DNA of 64,000 bases from Tigheibacillus halophilus (GCF_042683165.1 NZ_JBHUIZ010000006.1:124001-188000); one strand, 5' to 3'. Shown: positions 25,690 through 34,767, counted from the stretch's first letter. The notes: generated by a model from the letters alone, not told the origin. Program-made: numbers and translations.

Positions 25690-25807
25690 ACTAAAGGGGA
25701 GTAGCTGAACAGTTTGAGTCGTCATTACGAGAAAAATTCTCCGGCTCAAATTGGCAACCGACGTTGTTAGCAAGACCTTTACCGTCAGCTGGTAAAGGTC
25801 TTTTTTT
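25690..25807 (+). ncRNA. yybP-ykoY manganese riboswitch with intrinsic terminator
   Basis: The 5' strand AAAGGGGAGTAGC (25693-25705) and 3' strand CAAGACCTTT (25771-25780) are the hallmark ends of the yybP-ykoY aptamer, and GTCGTCATTACG and GGCAACCGACG supply the inner parts. The expression platform is the stem AGACCTTTACC/GGTAAAGGTCT (25773-25801) with a T-run to 25807. The CCTTT needed for aptamer helix P1 is shared with the terminator, so Mn binding should prevent termination. This class is established as a Mn2+ sensor and controls Mn exporters. Confidence 0.9.
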
Positions 25808-25971
25808 ATGGTCCTGGCCTGGCTGGCTCAGGGCCATTTTTGCATGGTGCAAAGATGCCCATCTTAGAAAACTAGCATTTACCAAGAGCCTTGGTGAATG
25901 TCATAGTTGCACTTATGCAGAAAGAAAGGATTGTATACTTTCTTTACTGCCAATAAAAGGGAGTGGCAGAC

Positions 25972-26772
25972 ATGGATTTGAATCTGATCATGGAATACGG
26001 ATGGGTGCTTCTCGTACTCGTCGGACTGGAAGGGCTGCTGGCTGCAGATAATGCGCTTGTACTGGCGATCATGGTGAAACACTTACCGGAGAAACAACGG
26101 AAAAGGGCATTATTTTATGGATTGGGCGGGGCATTCATACTCCGTTTCGGCTCATTGTTCGTTATTTCTTTCCTGGTGGATGTTTGGCAGGTGCAGGCAA
26201 TCGGTGCCGCTTATTTACTGCTCATGTCAGTAAAACATTTATATGATAAGCTGGCAGATAAAGCGCATAACCAACCTGTTAAAAAACAAATACAACCTGA
26301 AAAAGAAGTATCCAACGGAAATTTCTGGATGACAGTTCTCAAGGTAGAGTTCGCAGATATGGCCTTTGCTGTCGATTCCATCCTGGCAGCAGTCGCAATG
26401 GCAGTGGCATTACCCGCTACTGGACTCGGCCATATTGGCAGCCTGGATACAGCACAGTTCATGGTGGTGCTGGCGGGCGGCATGATCGGTCTCATTATCA
26501 TGAGATATGCAGCAAATGTATTCGTCGATTTGTTGAAAAAACGTCCAGGGTTGGAAATCGCGGCTTTCGCAATTGTTGGATGGGTTGGTGTCAAATTGGC
26601 AATGATTGTACTGGCCCATGAAGATGTCGCGTTGATACCACATGACTTTCCTCATGGTACGTTATGGAAAATCATATTTTATGTTGTCTTGATCGGGATT
26701 GCTATGGCGGGCTGGTTTTTTTCGGGGAAAAAAGCAGGGAAATCTTCAACAAAAAAAGCAAGTAATGAATGA
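25972..26772 (+). CDS. TerC-family manganese exporter (YkoY/YceF type)
   Basis: The 266-residue membrane protein has seven to eight hydrophobic segments. Its key acidic motifs are EGLLAADNALVLAIMV and KVEFADMAFAVDSILAAV, the two repeated metal-binding segments of TerC. The ATG at 25972 has GGGAG eight bases upstream. TerC proteins YkoY and YceF of B. subtilis export manganese, also to load exported enzymes. The riboswitch in front predicts induction by Mn. The lysine-rich C-terminal tail is cytoplasmic. Confidence 0.92.
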   Translation: MDLNLIMEYGWVLLVLVGLEGLLAADNALVLAIMVKHLPEKQRKRALFYGLGGAFILRFGSLFVISFLVDVWQVQAIGAAYLLLMSVKHLYDKLADKAHNQPVKKQIQPEKEVSNGNFWMTVLKVEFADMAFAVDSILAAVAMAVALPATGLGHIGSLDTAQFMVVLAGGMIGLIIMRYAANVFVDLLKKRPGLEIAAFAIVGWVGVKLAMIVLAHEDVALIPHDFPHGTLWKIIFYVVLIGIAMAGWFFSGKKAGKSSTKKASNE

Positions 26773-26835
26773 GACTGTTAAAAAACAATCATAAAGGGTA
26801 TGCCAAAAGTAGAAATATAAATTGGAAGGTGATGA

Positions 26836-27201
26836 ATGATGCCGGTTTCAGTAAAACGGATTTATGAAGAATACGATAAAAATGATGGTGTCAGGGTGCT
26901 GGTTGATCGGGTATGGCCGCGTGGCATGAGTAAGGAATCAGCAAAAGTGGATCATTGGATCAAGGAAGCTGGACCGACCAGCGAGCTGAGAAAATGGTTT
27001 GGCCATGACCCGGATAAGTTCCCTGATTTCAAAGAAAAATATAAGTCAGAACTGAAAGAGAACGACGAGCAAAAAGAAGCGCTGGACAAGCTTAAGAAGC
27101 TCGCCAAGGAAAATGACAAAAACCTTACATTGCTATACAGTGCTAAAGACACAGAACATAATCAGGCAGTTGTTTTAAAAGAGATTTTAGATCACCAGTG
27201 A
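26836..27201 (+). CDS. DUF488 family protein (YeaO-like)
   Basis: The 121-residue cytoplasmic protein carries the DUF488 signature VDRVWPRGMSKESAKVDHWI followed by LRKWFGHDPDKF and a C-terminal YSAKDTEHNQAV. Function is unknown. Two ATGs at 26836 and 26839 share the site GGAAGGTG; the choice changes one residue. Confidence 0.9.
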   Translation: MMPVSVKRIYEEYDKNDGVRVLVDRVWPRGMSKESAKVDHWIKEAGPTSELRKWFGHDPDKFPDFKEKYKSELKENDEQKEALDKLKKLAKENDKNLTLLYSAKDTEHNQAVVLKEILDHQ

Positions 27202-27211
27202 AAGGAAACGC

Positions 27212-27251
27212 GGACAGATCCTATGTGCACCATCGGGCATTGGGTCTGTCC
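27212..27251. terminator. Hairpin between convergent DUF488 and SDR genes
   Basis: GGACAGATCC (27212-27221) pairs with GGGTCTGTCC (27242-27251) with one mismatch, followed by CTGTTCTTC. The U-tract is weak, so this is a modest terminator candidate. Confidence 0.5.
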
Positions 27252-27258
27252 CTGTTCT

Positions 27259-28173
27259 TCATCCAAATATTTGTCCGCCATTGACGTGAAGGGTTTGCCC
27301 GGTTACGAATCTGGCATCGTCTGAGGCAAGATAAACAAAGGCAGGTGCAACTTCAAAAGGCTGGCCGTTACGATCCATCGGGTTTCCGGCCAATGTCACC
27401 TGATCTGCAGAGAAGCTGGCAGGTATCAGCGGCGTCCAAATCCGCCCAGGTGCTATTGCATTGACGCGGATACCCTCCTTTACCAGATTCTTTGCCAGTG
27501 CACGTGTGAATCCGATAATGGCTCCCTTTGTTGCAGTATAATCCATCAGTTGCTCGTTGCCGTCAAAAGCGACCACAGAGGATGTATTGATAATGGAACC
27601 GCCGGCTTTCATATGTTTCAATGCGGCGCGTGTCGTATAAAAATGCGCATAGACATTTACTTTCATCGTATCATCAAACTGCTCATCGGAGATGTCTAGC
27701 AGGCTTAGTTGTTGAAATTGAATGCCCACATGGTTGCATAGGACATCAAGAGCGCCAAATTTTTTTACTGTCTCCTCCACAATATCCGCACATTGCTGTT
27801 TATTTCTTAAATCACCAGGCAATAGCAAACAACGCTGGCCCAGTTCGTTAATTCTGTCTTTGGTTCTCTCGGCATCCGCATGTTCATCAAGATAAGATAT
27901 CGCCACATCGGCGCCTTCTTTAGCAAAAGCAATGGCTGCTGCGGCGCCCATACCACTGTCACCGCCAGTAATCAATGCAATTTTCCCAATGAGTTTTTCG
28001 CTCCCGAGATAATTCGGATTTTCGATGATGGGTCTGGGAACCATCAAATTTTCCTCACCTGGCTGGCGGTATTGCCGCTGCTCGGGCACAGTCATCGCAA
28101 TTTCTTCATAACGGGTGATTTTCCCGTAGTTCGGATACATCGGATAAACAGGCTGTTCTTTTTTATCGGACAT
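27259..28173 (-). CDS. Short-chain dehydrogenase/reductase (YhxC/YhdF-type)
   Basis: The 304-residue NAD(P)-dependent oxidoreductase has the Rossmann glycine motif ALITGGDSGMGAAAAIAFA, a catalytic serine in NTSSVVAF and the YxxxK pair in YTATKGA. An N-terminal extension of about 55 residues (EQPVYPMYPNYGK) is typical of this SDR group in Bacilli, often linked to general stress. The start is the ATG at 28173, 13 bases after GGAGG; a longer frame upstream to 28398 is low-complexity and lacks a site. The hydroxy/keto substrate is unknown. Confidence 0.9.
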   Translation of the reverse strand: MSDKKEQPVYPMYPNYGKITRYEEIAMTVPEQRQYRQPGEENLMVPRPIIENPNYLGSEKLIGKIALITGGDSGMGAAAAIAFAKEGADVAISYLDEHADAERTKDRINELGQRCLLLPGDLRNKQQCADIVEETVKKFGALDVLCNHVGIQFQQLSLLDISDEQFDDTMKVNVYAHFYTTRAALKHMKAGGSIINTSSVVAFDGNEQLMDYTATKGAIIGFTRALAKNLVKEGIRVNAIAPGRIWTPLIPASFSADQVTLAGNPMDRNGQPFEVAPAFVYLASDDARFVTGQTLHVNGGQIFG

Positions 28174-28361
28174 ATAGCTTGTAAACCTCCTTGAAAAGCG
28201 TTCCGAAATACAATATGCTACATGGGCGCTGCGTGTGCGAATGTAGTAGGGCGATGCAGCCGGTTGTATGCAGCAACGTTCCCGTGATAACCTGGAATAC
28301 CTAGAGAAATTCCCGTTTCCCCTGGAGTTGAATAAGATGGCAGAAAACAGAGGAGAGGAAA

Positions 28362-28538
28362 ATGAGAATGAAGGATTTCTACAGTCCTTATGCGACATAC
28401 TTACTGATGAATGAATCTGACGAAAAGGTTGCCATCAAATATGATGAAAATAAGCAGGCGATCCTGGAACCGCAAATCGGGCCGAGACCGCCATATTATT
28501 GTCATCCAAGATATGAACAGTATTACCCGCTCATCTAG
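28362..28538 (+). CDS. Small tyrosine/proline-rich protein, unknown (58 residues)
   Basis: An ATG at 28362, right after AGAGGAGAGGAAA, opens a 58-codon frame ending TAG at 28536. The protein begins MRMKDFYSPYATYLLMNES and ends with an aromatic tail rich in Tyr, Pro and His (PRPPYYCHPRYEQYYPLI). It is divergent from the SDR and ends 22 bp from the DUF4003 gene, which it faces. The composition recalls small spore-coat or surface proteins, but no family is recognised. Confidence 0.6.
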   Translation: MRMKDFYSPYATYLLMNESDEKVAIKYDENKQAILEPQIGPRPPYYCHPRYEQYYPLI

Positions 28539-28560
28539 ATGAAAAATCAGGGAGATATGT

Positions 28561-29547
28561 TCAATTGGAACCGCTATTATTCTGTGCTGCAGCAGCCGAA
28601 CTGACAGCAGCTGCAGTCATAGCGGCCTGTTGTGCCTGGAGAACGGATTCCATGATGGTAAACAGGCTGGCATCTACAATTGATCGATCTTTCAGCTGAT
28701 CTTTGACAACCAGTCCGGCAGCCAACATGATATTCATGTCTTTTTGCCATTTGAAATGCTTTTGCATCCGCAGCTTGCTATATAGCTCTTTGACCATTTG
28801 TACATGCTGCTCTACATCAGGCAGCAGAGCAAGCATTCCGATAAACGGATAATAGGAAGGCTTTGGTTTAAGATCGATGCCTTTAAAGGCATCGAACACA
28901 TCTGCAGTATTACTGACAAGGGATTGGCCGGAATAGGGATGCCCCAGCGCAAGGATATGACTGAGAAATTGCAGGTCGTTTCCTTTCCGAAACCCATGGA
29001 GATGCAATCGCTGATAATGCTGCTCTGCCTCCTGGATGATATCTTCTTTATTTTGACATGCTAATGAGATAGCCATCGGATAATCCTGGGAGGAAGTCAA
29101 TAAAATATGTTCGTCTTTCATATCTTTATAAATTCGTTTTGCACGTGCAATAATCACATCCGTGTCGATGTCCTCATTTTTTCCTTGCATTAATAAGGTT
29201 GCAGCCGCAATACACGTAAAAGGTCCACGATGAAATTTTGCCGCGGTCATTTGATCGTATACTTGGAAAAGCTGTCTGATTTGTTCTGCAGCATCATCGA
29301 AATGGGCGTCCAGCACAGCAGCAATGCCGAACCTGGATGGAGACCGCCAGATAGAAAAAGGTTTGGATTGAGCTTTGATTTCATCGGCAATGACCAAGAA
29401 ACGTTCACTGTCAAAGGTATTCTCACCTGTCAAGTAGGTGGAGGCGATGGTCATCAGCAATTGATTGCCGGAGACCTTCCAGCGCAGTTGTTTTTTCAGC
29501 GTTTCAAAAATGTCCGTGTATGTGGTGATGCTTTGGTTCACATCCAT
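28561..29547 (-). CDS. DUF4003 family protein
   Basis: The 328-residue soluble helical protein has the DUF4003 features FSIWRSPSRFGIAAVLDAHF and FHRGPFTCIAAATLL. The C-terminus is alanine-rich (AAMTAAAVSSAAAAQNN). The ATG at 29547 is seven bases from AAAGGAG; an ATG six bases earlier is too close. Function is unknown. It is divergent from the OsmC gene. Confidence 0.85.
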   Translation of the reverse strand: MDVNQSITTYTDIFETLKKQLRWKVSGNQLLMTIASTYLTGENTFDSERFLVIADEIKAQSKPFSIWRSPSRFGIAAVLDAHFDDAAEQIRQLFQVYDQMTAAKFHRGPFTCIAAATLLMQGKNEDIDTDVIIARAKRIYKDMKDEHILLTSSQDYPMAISLACQNKEDIIQEAEQHYQRLHLHGFRKGNDLQFLSHILALGHPYSGQSLVSNTADVFDAFKGIDLKPKPSYYPFIGMLALLPDVEQHVQMVKELYSKLRMQKHFKWQKDMNIMLAAGLVVKDQLKDRSIVDASLFTIMESVLQAQQAAMTAAAVSSAAAAQNNSGSN

Positions 29548-29666
29548 TGACATGCTCCTTTCAAGAACAGCTGTTATATATACGATGGAGTCATTGCTTT
29601 GGTTTCAATGACAAATAGTTGCTTCAAGTTGATTTACTTTGCTACGCTGAAAGTGAGGTGATTCAA

Positions 29667-30107
29667 ATGGCAGAGCATCATTTTCATTTAAAAGCCGACT
29701 GGCCAGGCGGCAGAAATAGCACTGGCTACATTGAAGCAGGTAATTTAAAAACAAAAATTTCCATTCCTCCGGAAATGTATGGCCCGGGAGCAGGTACGAA
29801 CCCTGACGAAATGCTGCTTGGGGCTGCGGCCACATGTTATATTATCACATTGGCAGCAATGATTGAACGGGCTGCATTACCATTGCAGGAGATGTCTATG
29901 GATTCAGAAGCAGTGGTTGATGTAACCGACGGTGTATTCACTTATAAAAAGATCATACACCGGCCGACAGTTTCTCTGACAGATGAAGCATCATCCCAAG
30001 ATTATCGCAAATTGGAAAAACTCGTTCACCAAGCTGAAAGCTCCTGCATGATTTCCCGTGCAATCAAAGGGAATGTGGACATAGAATTGGAGGAGAGCAT
30101 ACAATAA
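29667..30107 (+). CDS. OsmC-family peroxiredoxin-like protein
   Basis: The 146-residue protein has the two reactive cysteines expected for OsmC/Ohr thiol peroxidases: one in AAATCYIITLAAMIE and one in ESSCMISRAIKGN. The N-terminal strand segment FHLKADWPGGRNSTGYIEA also fits. Such proteins reduce organic hydroperoxides. The ATG at 29667 follows GTGAGGTG by seven bases; earlier in-frame codons to 29619 have no site. Confidence 0.88.
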   Translation: MAEHHFHLKADWPGGRNSTGYIEAGNLKTKISIPPEMYGPGAGTNPDEMLLGAAATCYIITLAAMIERAALPLQEMSMDSEAVVDVTDGVFTYKKIIHRPTVSLTDEASSQDYRKLEKLVHQAESSCMISRAIKGNVDIELEESIQ

Positions 30108-30472
30108 TGCTGTCGGTTACTGCCTCGTTAGTAGAATATTGTTTGCAACAATCATTTGCCTTAGCAAGCTGGCAGTAAATAAGAAATTCGTATGACTAAA
30201 AGTATATGATTACTCGAAGTGAGACACAGGCATTCGCTATTGAAATGAGCGAGTGCCTGTTGCAACATGAGAAAATTAACTTGCAAGTCTTGGAAAAATA
30301 TTATAATATTAAAGCCGAGTATTTTCATGGGAATTATCAAAAAAAGTGGCGTGATCATACCTGTGTGCATACTTATAAGAAAAACATCCTGATTCATTTG
30401 CCTGCTTAAAGCACGGCGAATGCTTCACAAGCATTATCAGCAAAAACATTATTCAACAGGGGGTAGACAGAA
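30108..30472. other. Intergenic region upstream of tcyP with a hairpin
   Basis: ACAGGCATTCGCT (30226-30238) pairs with AGCGAGTGCCTGT (30248-30260) through 13 positions including one G-U pair, with a nine-base loop and no U-tract. A smaller AATGCTT/AAGCATT hairpin lies at about 30419-30435. I see no S-box or T-box signature. A 67-codon frame from 30206 lacks a ribosome site and I do not call it. Confidence 0.45.
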
Positions 30473-31867
30473 GTGAATGTATTTTTAATCATTGTAAATA
30501 TCGCTGTTTTGTGTATCTTAATCGGTCTATTAATATATATGCAGAAAAAACATCTATCATTTACAAAACGCGTATTTACTGGTTTGGGAGCGGGGATCGT
30601 ACTTGGTGCAATCTTACAGCTTATATATGGCACAGGATCCGATGTGCTGGTCAAAACGACAGATTGGTTCAGCATCGTCGGAAACGGTTATATTCAATTG
30701 CTGATGATGATCGTTGTACCGCTTGTCATGGTGTCGATTATCCAATCGATCATCAACTTGGAAAAAACGGCTGAGTTGGGAAAAATCGCTGCCTGGATCA
30801 TTGGTATTCTTGTTACGACGGCAATGGTCGCCGCTTTGATTGGTATCGGCTCAGCAGCATTATTTCATTTGGATGCGGGGCAAATCCATGCCGGCGAGGC
30901 GGAAGCAGAACGCGGCACGATGCTGCAGGATAAATTGGTTGATGTCCAGGACCAGACGGCACCACAAAAAATCCTCAGCTTTATCCCATCCAATATTTTC
31001 GAGGACATGACTGGTGCAAGATCGACTTCGGTCATAGCGGTCGTCATTTTTTCCATGATTGTCGGTATCGCTGTATTGGGCTTAAGGCGTAAAAACCCTG
31101 AGCAGGCAGAAAGGTTCACAAATATTGTCAATACGCTTTATGCTGTTGTGATGCGAATAGTAACGCTAATCCTGCGTCTTACGCCATTCGGTGTGTTGGC
31201 ATTAATGGCGAATACAGTAGCCAACACTGACTTTGCGGGCATCATGGAGCTGGGTAAATTCGTGATCGCATCGTATGTAGCACTGCTAGTCATCATGGTA
31301 TTCCACCTAGTGTTAGTCGGCTTGTTTGGATTAAATCCATTTGTATATTTGCGCAAAGTTATTCCGGTGCTCGGGTTCGCATTTACTTCCAGGTCAAGTG
31401 CAGGAACGATTCCGTTGAACATCCAGGCGCAGCGGAATTCACTCGGGGTCGATAACGGCATTGCGAATATGTCTGCTTCATTCGGGGCGACAATCGGGCA
31501 AAACGGCTGTGCTGGCATGTACCCGGCGATGCTTGCAGTGATGATCGCCCCCACAGTAGGTATCGATCCGTTTACGCCAGGATTTTTGATTAAGCTGGTT
31601 TTGATCGTTGGTATTAGTTCATTCGGTGTAGCAGGCGTCGGCGGCGGTGCAACATTCGCTGCATTGATTGTACTTTCTTCCATGGGACTGCCGGTTGCAC
31701 TGGCGGGCTTGTTGATTTCCATCGAGGCATTGATTGATATGGGGCGTACCGCAGTCAATGTCAATGACAGTATGGTAGCCGGCACGTTGACGAGCCGCAT
31801 ATTGAAAAAACTGGATATGAAAAAATTCAATGACAAAGATGCAATTGAAAAAGATATCGCTGTTTGA
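30473..31867 (+). CDS. tcyP: L-cystine symporter of the dicarboxylate/amino acid:cation symporter family
   Basis: The 464-residue membrane protein imports L-cystine with sodium or protons. It has the DAACS core: a serine-rich re-entrant loop FTSRSSAGTIPLNI, the QNGCAGMYPAMLAV segment and the C-terminal IDMGRTAVNVNDS motif. The overall length and the cytoplasmic insertion after HLDAGQIHAGEAEAERG fit TcyP of B. subtilis. The start is GTG at 30473 after GGGGGTAGACAGAA. A strong terminator follows. Confidence 0.92.
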   Translation: MNVFLIIVNIAVLCILIGLLIYMQKKHLSFTKRVFTGLGAGIVLGAILQLIYGTGSDVLVKTTDWFSIVGNGYIQLLMMIVVPLVMVSIIQSIINLEKTAELGKIAAWIIGILVTTAMVAALIGIGSAALFHLDAGQIHAGEAEAERGTMLQDKLVDVQDQTAPQKILSFIPSNIFEDMTGARSTSVIAVVIFSMIVGIAVLGLRRKNPEQAERFTNIVNTLYAVVMRIVTLILRLTPFGVLALMANTVANTDFAGIMELGKFVIASYVALLVIMVFHLVLVGLFGLNPFVYLRKVIPVLGFAFTSRSSAGTIPLNIQAQRNSLGVDNGIANMSASFGATIGQNGCAGMYPAMLAVMIAPTVGIDPFTPGFLIKLVLIVGISSFGVAGVGGGATFAALIVLSSMGLPVALAGLLISIEALIDMGRTAVNVNDSMVAGTLTSRILKKLDMKKFNDKDAIEKDIAV

Positions 31868-31878
31868 TTGCTAAAAGC

Positions 31879-31925
31879 AAAAAGCCTCAGGGTGCTGTTC
31901 AGTACAAAGTCCCTGTGGCTTTTTT
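31879..31925 (+). terminator. Terminator of tcyP, shared with convergent ligD
   Basis: AAAAAGCC-T-CAGGG pairs with CCCTG-T-GGCTTTTT, with a T-run to 31925. A-rich 5' side permits action on the minus strand too. Confidence 0.8.
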
Positions 31926-31931
31926 GATGTC

Positions 31932-33746
31932 TCAAAGCGGCGGGCTTTCTCCAAGCAATGTAAATACCTCTTTGAGATTCTGCTGCTGGCGAACCAGTTC
32001 GTAATTTGCGAATGGGCAGCCCATATTCTGGACGCGGGCAACCACATTTTTAATAGTGAAGTTTTGCGGCTCCAGGCTGGGCTCCACTTCTTCCCAACGC
32101 AAAGGTACGGCAACTGTTCCTTCCTCTGTTTTCCTTGCTGAATAAGGTGCGATGATGGTTTTGTTTTTGCCGTGCTGCACATAATCGATATATAATCTGC
32201 CATGGCGATTTTTTTTCATCCGTTCGGTGGTGAAAAAGGCAGGATGTTGATTTTCGACCGTCTGGGCGATGGCCTGGGTAAACAGTGCTGTCTGTTCATA
32301 GGACATGCTTTTTTCCATGATAGGAATGTGAATTTGCAACCCCTTGTTGCCGGATAATTTCACGAAAGAGGACAACTTCAGCTTATCCAGGTACTTTTTG
32401 ATAATAGTCGCTGCCTTGATCGCTAAATCGAAACGTTCCCGATTGGGCGGATCCAGGTCAAAAACGATTTCATTTGGATACATACACCCGGCTTTTTCAA
32501 ATGGAATATGGAATTCAATCCCGCCATGATTCGCAAACCAAAGCAGACTCTCCAGAGAATCACATAGCATGAACGTCTCCTCTTCTGACTGAAAAGGCTT
32601 GATAAAACTAGGAGCATACTCTGGTAAATGCTTTTGAAAAAAATACTCCTCTTCAACCCCTTCCGGGCAGCGAATCAGTGTCAGCAAATGCTCGCGCAGA
32701 AATGGAAGCATGTACGGTGCAATTTCCCGCATATAGACGAGGTAAGCGGATTTGTCGATGCCCGCTTTGGGCCAGTATAATTTATCGAATTTGGAAAAAT
32801 CGACTGCAGCAGGCAGCATGGCTTGTTCTCGCTGCAAGGTTTTCAACGTGCAATCTGCTGGTTCGGCTTCGGCCCCAATACCAGAAAATGCTGGCTCCCT
32901 CAGTTCCCCTTGGTACAAATCCAATGTTTGAACTGCAGCGACAATAGCCGGAGGGAGGGTATAGCTTTGCCCATTGAAGCTGCCACTCTCCATAAATAAT
33001 TTTGTCACAGTCTGTCGCGCTTCAGCATCTAGTCCATGTTTGCATTTGCCAATTGAAATAAGGGAGTCGTTCCGCCATACAGCGGCATTGAAGTAGTCAT
33101 TGCTCGGCTGATAGCTGGACAGAATGACATGGATGATCCGCCAGTTTTTTATTTTTAACCAATCATGGTGATTTTTCCCAGGGGCATAGACGCTTTTTTG
33201 ACGCTTTGCTATCAGGCCTTCCCCTTTATGATCAAATATCAATTTCCACAACGCTTCTGCATCTCGGTAAGAATCAACCAGTTGGATACGGCTAGTTGGA
33301 AGCGAGAGCTTCTGAAATACATGCAGCAATTTTTTTCTTCTTTGTTCATGATTTTCTTTCAAAAGAGGGGAGCCTTTTTCCTGCAGCAAATCGAATGCCA
33401 TATATGTTGCGGGCCGTTGTATAGCGGCTTTTTCAATAGTACCGGTATTCTTTAGCCGTCCTCTTTTCTGAATCCATCCGAAATTTGCCTGAAAAGAATT
33501 ATTCAGTACGCACAGTTCACCATCAAGTACAAGTGGTAAAGAAGGTATGATTTTAGTTTGCAAATCCTGGCAAGCAGCTATCATTTCTGGGAAATTTGCT
33601 GTTAAATCTTTATTGTTTTTGCTGATTAAACGGATTGACTCCGCCGTCCAATGTATTGTGCAGCGAAACCCGTCATATTTCACTTCGTAGGTCCACTCTT
33701 TTCCAATGGGTATATCCTCACTGGCGATTGGTTTCATGATATCCAT
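31932..33746 (-). CDS. ligD: ATP-dependent DNA ligase D (ligase-polymerase)
   Basis: LigD seals double-strand breaks in bacterial non-homologous end joining with Ku. The 604-residue protein has an N-terminal ATP-dependent ligase, with the adenylation lysine in EVKYDGFR (about residue 23) and EGLIAKR as a later motif. A C-terminal primase-like polymerase domain follows (FDKLYWPKAG, VFDLDPPNRERFD, GNKGLQIHIPI). No phosphoesterase domain is present. This ligase-then-polymerase order and size match Bacillus LigD. A ribosome site AAAGGAG lies about 14 bases upstream. It is divergent from ku; a SigG-like promoter precedes it. Confidence 0.94.
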   Translation of the reverse strand: MDIMKPIASEDIPIGKEWTYEVKYDGFRCTIHWTAESIRLISKNNKDLTANFPEMIAACQDLQTKIIPSLPLVLDGELCVLNNSFQANFGWIQKRGRLKNTGTIEKAAIQRPATYMAFDLLQEKGSPLLKENHEQRRKKLLHVFQKLSLPTSRIQLVDSYRDAEALWKLIFDHKGEGLIAKRQKSVYAPGKNHHDWLKIKNWRIIHVILSSYQPSNDYFNAAVWRNDSLISIGKCKHGLDAEARQTVTKLFMESGSFNGQSYTLPPAIVAAVQTLDLYQGELREPAFSGIGAEAEPADCTLKTLQREQAMLPAAVDFSKFDKLYWPKAGIDKSAYLVYMREIAPYMLPFLREHLLTLIRCPEGVEEEYFFQKHLPEYAPSFIKPFQSEEETFMLCDSLESLLWFANHGGIEFHIPFEKAGCMYPNEIVFDLDPPNRERFDLAIKAATIIKKYLDKLKLSSFVKLSGNKGLQIHIPIMEKSMSYEQTALFTQAIAQTVENQHPAFFTTERMKKNRHGRLYIDYVQHGKNKTIIAPYSARKTEEGTVAVPLRWEEVEPSLEPQNFTIKNVVARVQNMGCPFANYELVRQQQNLKEVFTLLGESPPL

Positions 33747-33783
33747 TTTCAGGCGCTCTCCTTTAGTAAACTTCTCATTTTCT

Positions 33784-33812
33784 TAGCATGGTTTAACATA
33801 CGGAGAATATGC
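33784..33812 (-). promoter_or_regulatory. Candidate SigG (forespore) promoter of ligD
   Basis: On the minus strand GCATA (33812-33808) and CATGCTA (33790-33784) are 17 bp apart. The SigG consensus is about GHATR-17/18-CATWHTA, so there is one mismatch. In B. subtilis ligD and ku are forespore genes under SigG, which agrees with this site. A similar but poorer arrangement, GCATA then GAAACTA 17 bases later, precedes ku on the plus strand. Confidence 0.55.
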
Positions 33813-33909
33813 TCCTTTTCCGGCGTTACTTGCTTTATCAGAAGGGAAACTGTCCCCGCATAAAAAAACAGTGCATGCAGAAACTAATTCGAAAAGAGGA
33901 GGTTTTGCC

Positions 33910-34767
33910 ATGCATACAATGTGGAAGGGAACAATCAGCTTCGGTCTTGTCAATATCCCAGTAAAAATGCATGCTGCCACGCAGAATAATGATGTGAAAT
34001 TAAGACAACTGCATAAAGAATGCCAATCGCCGATCAAGTATGAAAAGGTATGTCCGGTATGTGATCGAGAAATCGGCAATGATGAAATTGTCAAAGCATA
34101 TGAATATGCAAAAAATAAATTTGTTGTACTGGATGAGGAAGATTTACAAGCATTGCAAAAGGAACAGACAGATAAAGCTGTAGAGATCATCGATTTTGTG
34201 AAGTTGGAGGAAATCGATCCGATCTATTTTGAGAAGAGCTATTATTTGTCGCCGAATGAGGGGGGCACGAAGGCATATGCCTTGCTGCGAACTGCTTTAA
34301 ACGACACTGGGAAAATTGGAATAGCCAGAATGATGATCCGGTCCAAAGAACAAATGGCTGTTATCCGGATTTACGAGAACACATTGGTAGTGGAGACCAT
34401 CCACTATCCTGATGAGGTGCGCAACGTTAGTGAAGTGCCGAATGTACCAGAGGAAATCCAGACAGGAAAAAAAGAGCTGGATACGGCGAAACTGCTGATC
34501 GACCAGCTGACAACGACATTCGATCCAGAAAAATACCAGGATGAGTACCGTATCGCTTTGCTGGAACGTATTGAGGAAAAGAAAAATAACGATGAGACAG
34601 CTACAGCTGCTGAAGCGGTCAAGCCTACACCGGATAATGTGACGGATTTAATGGCAGCATTGCAAGCCTCTATCGATAAAGCAAAAAAAGAAAAACCGAA
34701 ACCTAAACAGCCGAAGCCTAAATCTAAGAAAGCGAAGGCTAAGCCGAAAAAAACTGCTGAAGGCTGA
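33910..34767 (+). CDS. ku: Non-homologous end-joining protein Ku
   Basis: Ku forms a dimeric ring on DNA ends and recruits LigD. The 285-residue protein begins MHTMWKGTISFGLVNIPVKM, the conserved start of bacterial Ku, and contains HKECQSPIKYEKVCPVCDRE. The C-terminal tail is a lysine/proline repeat (KPKPKQPKPKSKKAKAKPKK), which would bind DNA and is longer and more basic than the core needs. The ATG at 33910 follows AGGAGG by eight bases. It is divergent from ligD over about 160 bp. Confidence 0.94.
   Translation: MHTMWKGTISFGLVNIPVKMHAATQNNDVKLRQLHKECQSPIKYEKVCPVCDREIGNDEIVKAYEYAKNKFVVLDEEDLQALQKEQTDKAVEIIDFVKLEEIDPIYFEKSYYLSPNEGGTKAYALLRTALNDTGKIGIARMMIRSKEQMAVIRIYENTLVVETIHYPDEVRNVSEVPNVPEEIQTGKKELDTAKLLIDQLTTTFDPEKYQDEYRIALLERIEEKKNNDETATAAEAVKPTPDNVTDLMAALQASIDKAKKEKPKPKQPKPKSKKAKAKPKKTAEG

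Noticed and set aside
28174..28398. N-terminal extension of the SDR
   Set aside because: No ribosome site, and the GGAGG for the ATG at 28173 lies inside it; also overlaps the divergent small gene start.
30206..30409. 67-codon frame before tcyP
   Set aside because: No ribosome site, no family, and it covers the hairpin region; likely chance.
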